A program made the position numbers and the translations under genes. Positions 18,354 to 28,540 of a stretch of 64,000 nt of DNA are shown here, piece by piece (the stretch's first letter is position 1; every line of letters starts with the position of its first letter). The DNA is from Bradyrhizobium sp. SZCCT0148 (GTDB lineage: Bacteria > Pseudomonadota > Alphaproteobacteria > Rhizobiales > Xanthobacteraceae). The DNA is taken from assembly GCF_018129985.1 (NCBI RefSeq), contig NZ_JAFCKT010000018.1, positions 18,848 through 82,847 of the forward strand, given 5' to 3'. The notes beneath the pieces were generated by a model, which worked only from the letters and a program-made list of their open reading frames with translations, ran no database searches and had not been told where the DNA came from.

Positions 18354-19604
18354 TTATCGGATCGCCGCCGCCAGGGCCGCGATCAGGGCCGGCGGCGTCA
18401 CCAGCAGGCCGAGCTTGAGGAAAGGCCAGGCACCGACCTCGATCTTTTCCCGGCGCAGTGCGACCAGCCAGAGGATGGTGGCGAGCGAGCCTGTCACCGA
18501 CAGATTGGGGCCGAGATCGACGCCGATCAGGATGGCGCTGACGACGGGCGCCGGCAAATGGTCGCTGGCGGCGACCGAGCCGGCGACGAGACCGACGGGC
18601 AGGTTGTTGGCGATGTTGTCGGCGATCGCGGTCGCAATGCCGACGCTCCAGGCCGCCTTCGGCACCGACTGCGCCACCGCTTCATGCAGCAGCGCGCTGA
18701 GCTGAGCGATCACGCCGGTCCTGACCAGCGCTTCCACCATCACGAACAGCCCGCCGACCAGCGGCAGCACGCTCCAGGATACGCCGCGCAGCACGGGGAG
18801 CGGCGACTGTCGGCTGATCAGAAGCACGATCGCAGCCGTCACGCCGCCGCAGATGAAGGTCGGCAAGCCCAGTTGCTTGTCCAGCGCGGACGCCGTGACC
18901 AGCACGATGCCGATCGCGATGATGCCGATCGCCGTCAGCTTGCCGCCGCGGCCAAGCTTGGGATGCGGCACGCTGGACGCAATCGTCTCGCCCTTCAGGG
19001 CGCGGTGCTGGGTCAGCCGCAGCACGATGTAGGTCAGCACGATCGACGCCGCCGAGGGAAGGGCGAACATGCGCAGCCATTCGGTGAGCTCGGGCATGCG
19101 CGCGCCGAACACCACGAGGTTGGCGGGATTGGAGATCGGCAGCACGAAGCTCGCGGCATTGGCGATGAAGGCGCAGACGAACAGATAGGGCAGCGGCTTT
19201 GCGCCGGCCGCGCGCGTCGCTGCGTAGACGGCGGGCGTCAGCACGATTGCGGTGGCATCGTTGGAGAGCAGCACCGTGACCAGCGTGCCGACGAGATAGA
19301 CCAGCAGGAACAGCCGCTGCGGCGAGCCGGCCGCATATTCCACCGCGAGCGCGGCGAGATAGTCGAACAGGCCTTCCAGCCGCGCCAGCTCGGCGATCAG
19401 CATCATGCCGATCAGGAAGAGGTAGACGTCGAGGCCCTTCTCGACGCCGGTGAGCGCGTCCCGCCAGGGCAGCAGGCCTGACAGCACCAGGGCGCCCGCA
19501 CCGATCACGGCCCAGATCGCTTCGGGCAGGCGGAACGGCCGGATGATGACGCATGCGGTCGCGACGACGATGATGCTCCAGGCCCAGATGGCGTCAGACG
19601 GCAC
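18354..19604 (-). CDS. ArsB/NhaD-type ion transporter
   Basis: A 416-residue, roughly 11-helix protein of the ion transporter (IT) superfamily. LSNDATAIVLTPAVYA and ISNPANLVVFG form the paired half-site motifs, and IADNIANNLPVGLVAGS plus GVDLGPNLSVTGSLATILW are the C-terminal equivalents, as in ArsB and related anion carriers. GTG at 19604 is the likely start because AAGGACTGACC precedes it; an open extension of 29 codons overlaps the MFS gene. It is 25 bp after the MFS gene and so probably cotranscribed. Arsenite efflux, citrate or another anion are all possible, and no ars regulator is nearby. Confidence 0.88.
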   Translation of the reverse strand: MPSDAIWAWSIIVVATACVIIRPFRLPEAIWAVIGAGALVLSGLLPWRDALTGVEKGLDVYLFLIGMMLIAELARLEGLFDYLAALAVEYAAGSPQRLFLLVYLVGTLVTVLLSNDATAIVLTPAVYAATRAAGAKPLPYLFVCAFIANAASFVLPISNPANLVVFGARMPELTEWLRMFALPSAASIVLTYIVLRLTQHRALKGETIASSVPHPKLGRGGKLTAIGIIAIGIVLVTASALDKQLGLPTFICGGVTAAIVLLISRQSPLPVLRGVSWSVLPLVGGLFVMVEALVRTGVIAQLSALLHEAVAQSVPKAAWSVGIATAIADNIANNLPVGLVAGSVAASDHLPAPVVSAILIGVDLGPNLSVTGSLATILWLVALRREKIEVGAWPFLKLGLLVTPPALIAALAAAIR

Positions 19605-19629
19605 GGTCAGTCCTTGACGTGAAGTGTGA

Positions 19630-20898
19630 TCATTCGGCAGCGATAGCGGATGCCGGCGGCGCTGTCTCCCCCCGCCGGCGTTGGCCGCCATGTCGTGTCT
19701 CGGGCAGCGCGAGAAGGCAGATCACGGCGCCGATCGCGGCGACGACGCCGAGGCTGATGAACGCCGCGCTGTAGCCCCCGCCGACCACGACGAAGCCGGC
19801 CAGCGTCGTCGACAGCGCGGCGCCGATGCTCTGGGCGGTGATGACGGCGCCTTGCGCGACGTTGAAGCGGCCGGTGTTGCGCATGAGGTCGGCGACGATG
19901 ACCGGAAAGATCGCGCCGAAGATGCCGGCGCCGACGCCGTCGAGAAGTTGCACGCCGACCAGCCAGAACGGATTGTCGGAGAGCGTGTAGAGCGCGCCGC
20001 GGACCGGCAGGATCAGCAGTGCGGCAAGAAAGAATCGCTTGTGTCCCCACGTGTCGGCCTTGGCGCCAACCAGCATCGCAAACGGCACCATCACCAGCTG
20101 CGCCGCGACGATGCAGGCGGACATCAGGCTGGTGCCGAGATTCTTGTCCTGTAACGCCAGCTTCTGCCCAACCAGCGGCAGCATCGCAGCGTTGGAGAGG
20201 TGAAACAGGAGCGCGCAGATGGCGAAGACGAGTAGCGGGCGGCAGGTCAGCAGCACTTTCAGCCCTGAAGGCCGGTCGTGTTGCTCGGCTTCGTTCGCCC
20301 CGTCCATCCCGCGTGCGAGATCGTGGTCGATCGTCCGTTCGGGAATGGCGAGGATGCTGATGAGACTTGCGACGGCCATGCCGCCGAGCAAATAGAACAC
20401 GACCGTCGGTCCGAACCAGTAGGCCGACAGTCCGGCCAGGCCCGCCGCGACGGCGTTGCCGGCATGGTTGAAGGTTTCGTTGCGGCCTATCCGTTTGGTG
20501 AAGGCGCGATGTCCGAAGATGCCGAGCGAAACGGCGGCGATCGCCGGCGGAAAAATCACGCCGGCCGCCTGCGCAACCCCTTGCGAGATCGCGACCGGCA
20601 GGAAGCTCGGAAACAAGGGCAGCGACAATGACGCGAGCGTCACGAGGATCGCGGCGACTGCCATCACCGTCCGCTTCGCGCGAGTCGCATCGACCAGTGC
20701 GCCGGCCGGCGTCTGGGCAACAATGCCGGCGATGGTCGCAACCGACATCACGAGGCCGATCCGTGCCTCGTCCCAATGCTGCTCGGTGAGCAGATAGACG
20801 GCAAGGTACGGGCCGAGGCCGTCGCGGACGTCGGCGAGGAAGAAATTGGCGGCATCGAGCGCGCGGCCGGCCCGTGCCTTGTCGTGCGTGTCAGACAT
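19630..20898 (-). CDS. MFS transporter
   Basis: Major facilitator of 422 residues with about twelve helices. LTEQHWDEARIGLVMSVATIAG and the loop ALVDATRAKRTVM (GxxxDxxxxR/K type) lie in the first half; an Arg/Pro-rich cytoplasmic tail (RHGGQRRRGET) ends the protein. The substrate is unknown; the pattern resembles bacterial drug-type or unclassified facilitators. It sits between the OB-like protein at 20939-21553 (40 bp upstream) and the ArsB-like transporter (25 bp downstream), all on the same strand, which suggests one operon under the sigma-54 promoter at 22.37 kb. Confidence 0.9.
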   Translation of the reverse strand: MSDTHDKARAGRALDAANFFLADVRDGLGPYLAVYLLTEQHWDEARIGLVMSVATIAGIVAQTPAGALVDATRAKRTVMAVAAILVTLASLSLPLFPSFLPVAISQGVAQAAGVIFPPAIAAVSLGIFGHRAFTKRIGRNETFNHAGNAVAAGLAGLSAYWFGPTVVFYLLGGMAVASLISILAIPERTIDHDLARGMDGANEAEQHDRPSGLKVLLTCRPLLVFAICALLFHLSNAAMLPLVGQKLALQDKNLGTSLMSACIVAAQLVMVPFAMLVGAKADTWGHKRFFLAALLILPVRGALYTLSDNPFWLVGVQLLDGVGAGIFGAIFPVIVADLMRNTGRFNVAQGAVITAQSIGAALSTTLAGFVVVGGGYSAAFISLGVVAAIGAVICLLALPETRHGGQRRRGETAPPASAIAAE

Positions 20899-20938
20899 GA
20901 ATGTCTCCTTCCTCGCCCAGGTCCTGTGAAGCGTCCGG

Positions 20939-21553
20939 TCAGGCCGCGCGGACGTGCGGGTGGCCGTGCTTGGGCTTCTTGTCCTTCGGTTTCGGCTTCT
21001 TGATCGGCTTCAGCCGATCCTCATCCGGGCCGATCTCGTCGACATGGATCGCGCGGCCATGCTTGGTCTGAACGCCGTCGCCGCGCGCCGCGACCACCGC
21101 ACCGGGCGCGAGCAAGGCGGCGACGTGCTCGGCCTCCTTCGGGCCGATGCGCAGCACGGTCCCATCAGACAAGAGCGCGCCGCGCAGTTCGCCCTCGGGG
21201 CCGAACAGCGACAGCTCGACCGTGCCCTCCGCCGCCATCGGGACGTGCTTCACCTTGGGATGCTCGCGGTCGTGGTCCGGGCCGTTGTCCACGATCTCGC
21301 GGTCGCCAGCGGTGATCACCGCGACGGCGGCCAGCAGGGCCGCGCCGCGTGGCCGCACGCCGCGGACGCGAACCTTCTCGCCTTGCTTGAGATGGCGGGT
21401 GAGTTCCGCATCCATATGCGGTGGCGTATGAACGAGGACAACCGTTGTCTTGTCTCTCAGAACGAAGCCGTCGACTTCGCCGTGAGGGTTGAGCACGAAG
21501 CGCTCAAAGGTGCCTGCCGTCTCGGGCAGGCTGTCGGGATCGATCCAGTGCAT
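20939..21553 (-). CDS. Tandem OB-like repeat protein, cytoplasmic form
   Basis: This 204-residue protein has two OB-like repeats. Repeat 1 (about 10-75) has GEVDGFVLRDKTT and later VRVRGVRP; repeat 2 (about 105-170) has GELRGALLSDGTVLRIGP and VAARGDGVQT. The same pattern recurs in the upstream neighbour at 21589-22314, so the two are tandem paralogues. It lacks a signal peptide and ends in a Lys/Pro/His-rich tail (KKPKPKDKKPKHGHPH), which might bind nucleic acid or metal. AGGAAGAG precedes the ATG. The family may be DUF5666-like; no function is known. Confidence 0.75.
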   Translation of the reverse strand: MHWIDPDSLPETAGTFERFVLNPHGEVDGFVLRDKTTVVLVHTPPHMDAELTRHLKQGEKVRVRGVRPRGAALLAAVAVITAGDREIVDNGPDHDREHPKVKHVPMAAEGTVELSLFGPEGELRGALLSDGTVLRIGPKEAEHVAALLAPGAVVAARGDGVQTKHGRAIHVDEIGPDEDRLKPIKKPKPKDKKPKHGHPHVRAA

Positions 21554-21588
21554 GATGCAGCTCTTCCTGTTGATGTGTGAAGCGTGGG

Positions 21589-22314
21589 TCAGCCGCGGGG
21601 CGGCGGGGGCGGCGGACCGAAGCCCGGAGGCGGCGGCGGGGGACCACGACGATCCGGGCCGTCCTTCGGTCCGGGCGGGCGAGGGCCGCGCACCTCGGTC
21701 ATCTGCTCCGGCGAGGCGCCGATCGCGCGCACGTCGACGACCTTGCCGAGGGGGGTATCGAGCACGTCGCCCCGCACCGAGATGCTTCGGCCCTGAGCGA
21801 GCTGGTCCTGCACGCGTTCGGCTTCCGGAGGCGGCAGGCGCAGCGTGGTGCCGTCATCGAGCACGACGCCGTTCACCTCGCCGCGCTTGCCGTGCAATTG
21901 CAGGGCGATGCGGCCGCTGATGGTCTGGTCGTCATTGCTGCCGCGCCGGTCCGGCGGGCCGTTGTCGATGACGCTCTTGCCGGTCGCCACATTGGTGATC
22001 GACGCCGCGTCGACCAGCGGAATGGCGCGTGCGCGCAAGCCGCGCACCGAAACCTGGTCGCCGGGGCGGATGGCAAACACCGTCTGGGCGCTGAGATGCG
22101 GCGGCAGCTTCACCTCGGTGCCGTCGGTGAGAATGACTCCGTCGACGTCGCCGCGCGGCGTCAAGGTGTACTGCTTCACGGTCCCGCGGGATTCCGGAAG
22201 CTGCGAGGAATCCCACATGGAATCCCGGGCCTGCGAATAGGCGGCGGCCCCGCTGCCGATTGCTGTGGTGGCGAGCAACACCCAGAACAGCGCGCGTATG
22301 CGTGTGGTCTTCAT
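21589..22314 (-). CDS. Tandem OB-like repeat protein, exported form
   Basis: This 241-residue protein starts with a signal peptide (MKTTRIRALFWVLLATTAIG) followed by two OB-like repeats: GDVDGVILTDGTEVKLPP ... VSVRGLRAR, and GEVNGVVLDDGTTLRLPP ... ISVRGDVLDT. The C-terminal tail is Pro/Gly-rich, almost all PPPPG. The paralogue 35 bp downstream has the same repeats but no signal peptide. A consensus sigma-54 promoter sits 48 bp upstream (22362-22377), and the ribosome site AGGAG lies 10 nt before the ATG. Secreted location is inferred from the signal peptide; function is unknown. Confidence 0.8.
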   Translation of the reverse strand: MKTTRIRALFWVLLATTAIGSGAAAYSQARDSMWDSSQLPESRGTVKQYTLTPRGDVDGVILTDGTEVKLPPHLSAQTVFAIRPGDQVSVRGLRARAIPLVDAASITNVATGKSVIDNGPPDRRGSNDDQTISGRIALQLHGKRGEVNGVVLDDGTTLRLPPPEAERVQDQLAQGRSISVRGDVLDTPLGKVVDVRAIGASPEQMTEVRGPRPPGPKDGPDRRGPPPPPPGFGPPPPPPRG

Positions 22315-22361
22315 GGAACAACTCCTGTCGTGATCGCGACCTCGTCGCTTACGCAGGGTTC

Positions 22362-22377
22362 AGCAAGCCATGTGCCA
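22362..22377 (-). promoter_or_regulatory. Consensus sigma-54 promoter
   Basis: On the minus strand the sequence reads TGGCAC-N5-TTGCT, a full match to the -24/-12 consensus. The GC of the -12 box is at 22363-22364, so transcription should start near 22350 and leave a leader of about 37 nt before the ATG at 22314. It lies in the gap between an NtrC-type activator gene and the OB-like gene, on the strand that serves the latter. Confidence 0.85.
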
Positions 22378-22424
22378 GTCGCAAAACGATTGATCTGAAA
22401 GGAGTTTTTGCTGAGCTTGCGGAA

Positions 22425-23770
<1,346 letters not shown>

Positions 23771-23786
<16 letters not shown>

Positions 23787-25225
23787 GGCACCTCGATCTC
23801 GAATTCCGCGCCGCCGACGGAGCGGACCAGGCGGACATGGCCACGATGATTGCGCGCGATCTCGCGGACGATGGCAAGCCCCAGACCAGTGCCGTCGGCG
23901 CGCCCGGTGACGAACGGCTCGAACAGGCGCTCGCGCAGTTCGTCGGGAATGCCGGGACCATTGTCGGACACCTGAAGCAGCAACATGTCGCCTCTCCGGC
24001 GCGCATCCACGCTGATCGCGCCGCCCGCGGACGTATTCTGAATGGCGTTGATGATCAAATTATCCAGGGCCCGCTGCATCTGGAGCGGATCGAACTGCGG
24101 TAACGGCGAGGATGCAGGCCCGGTTCCCACGGTCAACGCGATGTTCCGGGCCGCGGCGAGGTCGCGATGAGTCTCGACCGTGCGCATCAGGAAGGTTTCG
24201 AGATCGACCTCCGCGAGCCGGGGCTCGCGCGCCTGCGTCATCTCCAGGAGGTCGCGCAGCAGGACGTCGAGCCGGTCAACCTGTTGCAGGATCGAGGTCA
24301 GGGCTGCTTCGCTGCGCGAGCCGTCGGCGACCGCCAGCGCATTCTCCGCCTTCAGCCGCATGGCGGCGATGGGATTGCGGATTTCATGCGCCAGGCCCGC
24401 CGACATGCGCCCGAGCGCTGCGAGCCGCTCGGCTGCGGCAGCGCGGCGTCGCTCCACCGACAGGCGTTCGCCGGTGCTATTGAGCGCATCGACCAGGCGG
24501 TCGAGTTCGGGAGCGCCGGTCCGCGGCAAAGTCGGCAGGTCGATGGTGCCGGCGTGCGGTGCGTCCAGAGCGGCCTCGATCCGGTTGATCTTGCGCGACC
24601 AGACATAGAGCACGTGTGCAAGCCAGGCGGCTGAGCCGAAAATCGTGAGAGCCAGCAACAGGAGTCCGGCGAGCAACTGATTGTAGGCCGGCCCCTCCGC
24701 CGTGAATGCCCGCGTCATGGTCCATCCGGTCACGCCGGCCAGCGGGCCGCGCAGCGGACAGGCATGAACGATCAGCACTTGTGACCGTCCGCTTTGCCGG
24801 ATCGAGGAGGGCCGGCCGGATCGCTGCGCTTCCGTATTGACGTCGCGAATGGTGTTGAACTCGGCCGCGGGCAGGTCTGTCTTCGGCCCGGTGCCTTCAT
24901 AGGTCGGAAACGCGTAGGCGAGGGAGCTGGCATCCGCCTGCCAGATTCCGCCTTCGACGCCGGCCGCACCGGAGAGCGCGCTCTGGACGACCGCCGCAAG
25001 CTGCTGCTTCAGCTGATCGTCGATCTCGCCGCCGCTCCAGCCCGTGACGAAGAATTGGTAGCGATCGGCAAGGTCGCGGCAGGCCCGCGCTGCCAACTCC
25101 TCGGAGCGCGCCAGCCGCGCATTCGCGGTTTGCTGGAAGGATTCGAACAGCAGATAGCCGGTGGCCATGCCGGATACCACCAGCATGATCCAGAGGGCAA
25201 GCAGTCGGGAGCGGAGAGAACGCAT
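23771..25225 (-). CDS. Sensor histidine kinase, partner of NtrC-type regulator
   Basis: Membrane kinase of 484 residues. A first helix (residues about 7-28), a large extracytoplasmic domain (about 30-175), a second helix (about 180-205, with LLLALTIFGSAAWLAHVLY), then a dimerisation box LAHEIRNPIAAMRL with the phosphorylated His, an N box NLIINAIQNT, and DNGPGIPDEL plus GTGLGLAIV. It overlaps the regulator gene by 16 nt, so they are cotranscribed. The extracytoplasmic ligand is not known. Downstream targets probably include the tandem OB-like genes. Confidence 0.94.
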
Positions 25226-25260
25226 GCGCTAGGAAACGCGCGAGAACGAGAATTGGTGCC

Positions 25261-25701
25261 TCACAGCTTCACCGCCAGCAGCACCGCGCCGGCGCCGATC
25301 ATGGCGATGCCGAGCCAGCCTTGGCCGGTCGGGCGCTCGCCGAGGAAGGCAAAGGCAAACAGGGCGACCAGCACGACGCTGAGCTTGTCGATCGGTGCCA
25401 CCAGGGTGGCCGGTCCAAGCTTGAGAGCCCTGAAATAGCACAACCATGACGCCCCGGTCGCAAGTCCCGACAGCACCAGAAACAGCCATGTTCGCGATGA
25501 GACCGCCGACGGCACCGCAAACTGGCCGGTGAAGAACAGCAGGACCGAGAAGGCGAGCAGCACCACGACGGTGCGAATGAAGGTCGCCAGATCCGGATTG
25601 ATGTTCTCGACGCCGATCTTGGCGAAGATCGCTGTGAGCGCAGCAAAGCAGGCGGACAGCAGGGCCCATGTTTGCCAGGCTGAGAGAAGGGCGGGTCTCA
25701 T
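25261..25701 (-). CDS. Small EamA-family transporter (single EamA domain)
   Basis: A 146-residue, very hydrophobic protein with five likely helices and one EamA domain, half the length of usual ten-helix DMT exporters. The C-terminal LGERPTGQGWLGIAMIGAGAV is characteristic. It presumably dimerises like EmrE/SMR-type half-transporters. Position is 35 bp upstream of the kinase gene on the same strand, so cotranscription is possible, though a relation to that signalling pair is not shown. Substrate unknown. Confidence 0.85.
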   Translation of the reverse strand: MRPALLSAWQTWALLSACFAALTAIFAKIGVENINPDLATFIRTVVVLLAFSVLLFFTGQFAVPSAVSSRTWLFLVLSGLATGASWLCYFRALKLGPATLVAPIDKLSVVLVALFAFAFLGERPTGQGWLGIAMIGAGAVLLAVKL

Positions 25702-25754
25702 TTCATCGATATCCGTTCGTTCAGCGACGACACGCCCGCGCCTTCTTTGCGAGG

Positions 25755-25822
25755 GGCGTGACAGAGCAATCCAGATCCCTTCGCGGACAGGTTCGGGGTT
25801 GCTTCGCTTCGCTCGTATGACG
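25755..25822. repeat. Degenerate dispersed intergenic repeat
   Basis: GAGCAATCCAGATCCC at 25764 is followed about 35 bp later by GGGGTTGCTTCGCTTCGCTCG, giving an imperfect inverted repeat. The wording resembles a short element common in Bradyrhizobium intergenic DNA; only one copy is in this window, so the assignment rests on memory. Confidence 0.4.
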
Positions 25823-25848
25823 GCGTTTGCGACAGGTGCGTGCCATTC

Positions 25849-28314
25849 TCACCGCGCCGCCGAAACCTTCTCCATGATCGCCTTGCGCAGGATGCGCGAC
25901 AGCGATTCCACCGAGTACGGCTTCTGGATCAGTTCGAAACCGCGATGGGCGTTCTCGGCGAGCACGTTGCTGTAGCCGGACGTCAGCACCACGGGCAGGC
26001 CGGGATAGCGCTCACGGATGATGCCGGCGAGCTCGACGCCGTTCATGCCGGGCATGATGACGTCGGAAAACACGAGGTCGACGGCGAATTCGTTTTCGCC
26101 AAGGATGGCCAGCGCTGCATTGGCATTGGCGACGCGGCGAACGACATAGCCGAGATCTTCCAGGAGCTCGGTCGAGAACTGGCCGACATCGTCATTGTCC
26201 TCGACCACGAGCACGCGATAGCCACGCCCGGTGGTCGCGGTCTCGCTGGTGAGTGCCGCCGCCTGGCTTTCGGCGCCGGGACTTTGCCCCAGCGGCAGGT
26301 AGATGGTGAAGGTCGCGCCTTTGCCCTGGACGCTCGTCACCGCGACGTCGCCCTCGGACTGCTTTGCGAAACCGAAGGCCTGGCTGAGGCCGAGGCCGGT
26401 GCCCTTGCCGACCTCCTTGGTGGTGAAAAACGGCTCGAAGATCGAGTCGAGATGTTCCGGTGCGATGCCGCTGCCGGTGTCGGTGACGGAGATCGCGACA
26501 TAGTCGCCACCGCGCGCCGATTGAGCGCGCAGGCTCGGGATGCCCGAGACCTTGCGCACGGCGATCACGAGGCGGCCTTCGCCGTCCATGGCATCGCGGG
26601 CGTTGATGGCGAGGTTGATCAGCGCGGTCTCGAACTGGGCGATGTCGGCCACCGTGAAGCAGTCGGCATCGTGAATTTCCACCGCGATGTCGATGCGGGC
26701 GCCGACCAGCGGCCGGACCAGCTGTGCGACGCCTTCGACCTGGCTGCCGACGTTGAAGATCTGGGGCTTCAGCGGCTGCCGGCGCGCGAACGCCAGCAGC
26801 TGGGAGGTCAGCTTTGAGGCGCGCTCGACTGTGTCGGAGATCGCATCGACATAGCGGCGGCGGCGCTCTTCCGGCAGTTCGCGGCGGCGCAGGAAATCGG
26901 TGGCCGAGCGGATGATGGTGAGGAGATTGTTGAAGTCGTGTGCGACGCCGCCGGTGAGCTGGCCGATCGCCTCCATCTTCTGCGACTGCCGCAGAGCTTC
27001 CTCGCCGCGCCGGCGCTCGGTGATGTCGACGAATTCAGGCACGGCGCCGGTGATGTTGCCGTGGCGGTCGAGCACGGGGCGCATGCCGAAATCGAAATCG
27101 CGCTCGCCGACGGGAAGGCGCAGGCGCATCTCCAGCCGCACGGCGTCTCCCTGCAGCACGGTGTGAAAGGCCTCGCGCACCATCGCGCTCATGCCCTCCG
27201 TCGCGCTGAACCAGGGCGCCTCCCACAACGGCTTTCCGATCACATCCGAAGAGCTCGCCTTGATGCCGTCGAGTGCGGTCTTGTTGGCGTAGAGCAGCTC
27301 GCCCTTGAGATTGACCAGGCCCTGATACTGGTTACTGGTCTCGAGGATCGCGCGCAGGCGCGCCTCGTTTGATTCCAACTCGGCGGTGCGCTCGGCGATG
27401 CGCTCTTCCAGTGTCTCGTTGAGCTGCCGCAGCTCGATCTCGGCCTGCTTGGCGACGGTGATGTCGTGGGCGACGCCGATGAAGCCGATATGCTTGCCGG
27501 TCGGGTCCCAGCGCGGCTGCGATTCCGAGCGAAGCCAGCGCCATTCGCCGGCGGCGTTCTTGTAACGCGCCTCCAGCACGAAGGGCTTGAGCGAGGCTTC
27601 GCCCTGAACGGATTGCTGCAGCACCTGCGGCAGGTCGTCGGGATGCAGCACCTTGCGCCAGTCGAAGTCGATCGCCTGGTCGTAGGGCAGGCCGACGAAG
27701 TCGACATAGGCCTGGTTGGCGAAGGACCGCTTGCGGTCGAGCTTGGTCACCCAGATCGGCACGGGTGCGCTGTCGGCGATCAGCCGAAATCGCTCCTCGC
27801 TCTCGCGCAGGGTCTCGCGCGCAAGCATCTGGTCGGTGATGTCGATGTGGGCGCCGACGAGGCGGATGGCGCGGCCATCCTGGTCGCGCTCGATCTTGGC
27901 GACGACCCGTATCCAGTGCGTCTCGCCGTCATTGGGGCGGATGATGCGGTACTCTGCGGTGTAGTCCTCGCTGGTCCCGGCGAGCGCATCGATGAAGTGC
28001 TTGACCGTGGCGTCGCGGTCGTCGGGATGGATGCGATTGACCCAATCCTCGTGCGATTCCTCGGCCGCCTCCGGCGGCAGGCCGTGGATGATGAGGTATT
28101 CGGGGGAGCGGCGGTTCTTGAAGCCGTCGCGGAAATCGACCTCGACGCCGCCGACCTTGCCGATGCGCTGGATGCGCGCCAGTTCGGCCTCGCGCTCCTG
28201 GAGCGCGCGATAGGCATTGTCGCGCTCGCGGGCGACGTCTTCGAGGTGCTGGCGCAGCCTAGCGGCGGCGAGGGTCTCGGGCAGGGGATCGTTCAAGGCA
28301 TCGGCCGTTGTCAT
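25849..28314 (-). CDS. Triple-PAS hybrid sensor histidine kinase
   Basis: The ATG at 28314 is preferred over a GTG 12 nt upstream. The 821 residues carry a coiled lead-in, three PAS domains (about 40-150, 160-285, 320-440), a HisKA box GVAHDFNNLLTII, an HATPase domain (GTGLGLSQAFGF) and a C-terminal receiver with LVFSDVIMPGMNG. It has no membrane helix, so it senses a cytoplasmic signal. A perfect EcfG-type promoter at 28425-28449 stands in front of it. The kinase-receiver half is closely related to the second hybrid kinase at 33254-34774. Confidence 0.93.
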   Translation of the reverse strand: MTTADALNDPLPETLAAARLRQHLEDVARERDNAYRALQEREAELARIQRIGKVGGVEVDFRDGFKNRRSPEYLIIHGLPPEAAEESHEDWVNRIHPDDRDATVKHFIDALAGTSEDYTAEYRIIRPNDGETHWIRVVAKIERDQDGRAIRLVGAHIDITDQMLARETLRESEERFRLIADSAPVPIWVTKLDRKRSFANQAYVDFVGLPYDQAIDFDWRKVLHPDDLPQVLQQSVQGEASLKPFVLEARYKNAAGEWRWLRSESQPRWDPTGKHIGFIGVAHDITVAKQAEIELRQLNETLEERIAERTAELESNEARLRAILETSNQYQGLVNLKGELLYANKTALDGIKASSSDVIGKPLWEAPWFSATEGMSAMVREAFHTVLQGDAVRLEMRLRLPVGERDFDFGMRPVLDRHGNITGAVPEFVDITERRRGEEALRQSQKMEAIGQLTGGVAHDFNNLLTIIRSATDFLRRRELPEERRRRYVDAISDTVERASKLTSQLLAFARRQPLKPQIFNVGSQVEGVAQLVRPLVGARIDIAVEIHDADCFTVADIAQFETALINLAINARDAMDGEGRLVIAVRKVSGIPSLRAQSARGGDYVAISVTDTGSGIAPEHLDSIFEPFFTTKEVGKGTGLGLSQAFGFAKQSEGDVAVTSVQGKGATFTIYLPLGQSPGAESQAAALTSETATTGRGYRVLVVEDNDDVGQFSTELLEDLGYVVRRVANANAALAILGENEFAVDLVFSDVIMPGMNGVELAGIIRERYPGLPVVLTSGYSNVLAENAHRGFELIQKPYSVESLSRILRKAIMEKVSAAR

Positions 28315-28424
28315 GCGGGAGCGCACGTGCCGGACCGATATTCACACAGACGGAGCGTGATGGCCATTGTTTAAAGGAATTGGTATGGAAAGCGCCACTG
28401 AACGGCTGGCGATGCTATCGATCA

Positions 28425-28449
28425 AACGCCGCGTCCGGCATTTTGTTCC
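28425..28449 (-). promoter_or_regulatory. EcfG-type general stress promoter
   Basis: On the minus strand: GGAAC (28445-28449), a 16-bp spacer, CGTT (28425-28428). This matches the known EcfG consensus of alphaproteobacteria exactly. It is about 110 bp upstream of the triple-PAS kinase ATG, with no other gene in between. Confidence 0.75.
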
Positions 28450-28540
28450 GAAGACGGGAACGATCGGCCGGCGGGCGCGTCTTTCGCGAGTCGCCACCAA
28501 TGCCTTTTTGATAAGGCTCCCTTTCCCAAGAGGATAAATC

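Noticed and set aside
28456..28481. Plus-strand GGAAC-N16-CGTC before the zinc peptidase gene
   Set aside because: One mismatch in the -10 box; the minus-strand site next to it is perfect, so this one was not counted as an EcfG promoter.
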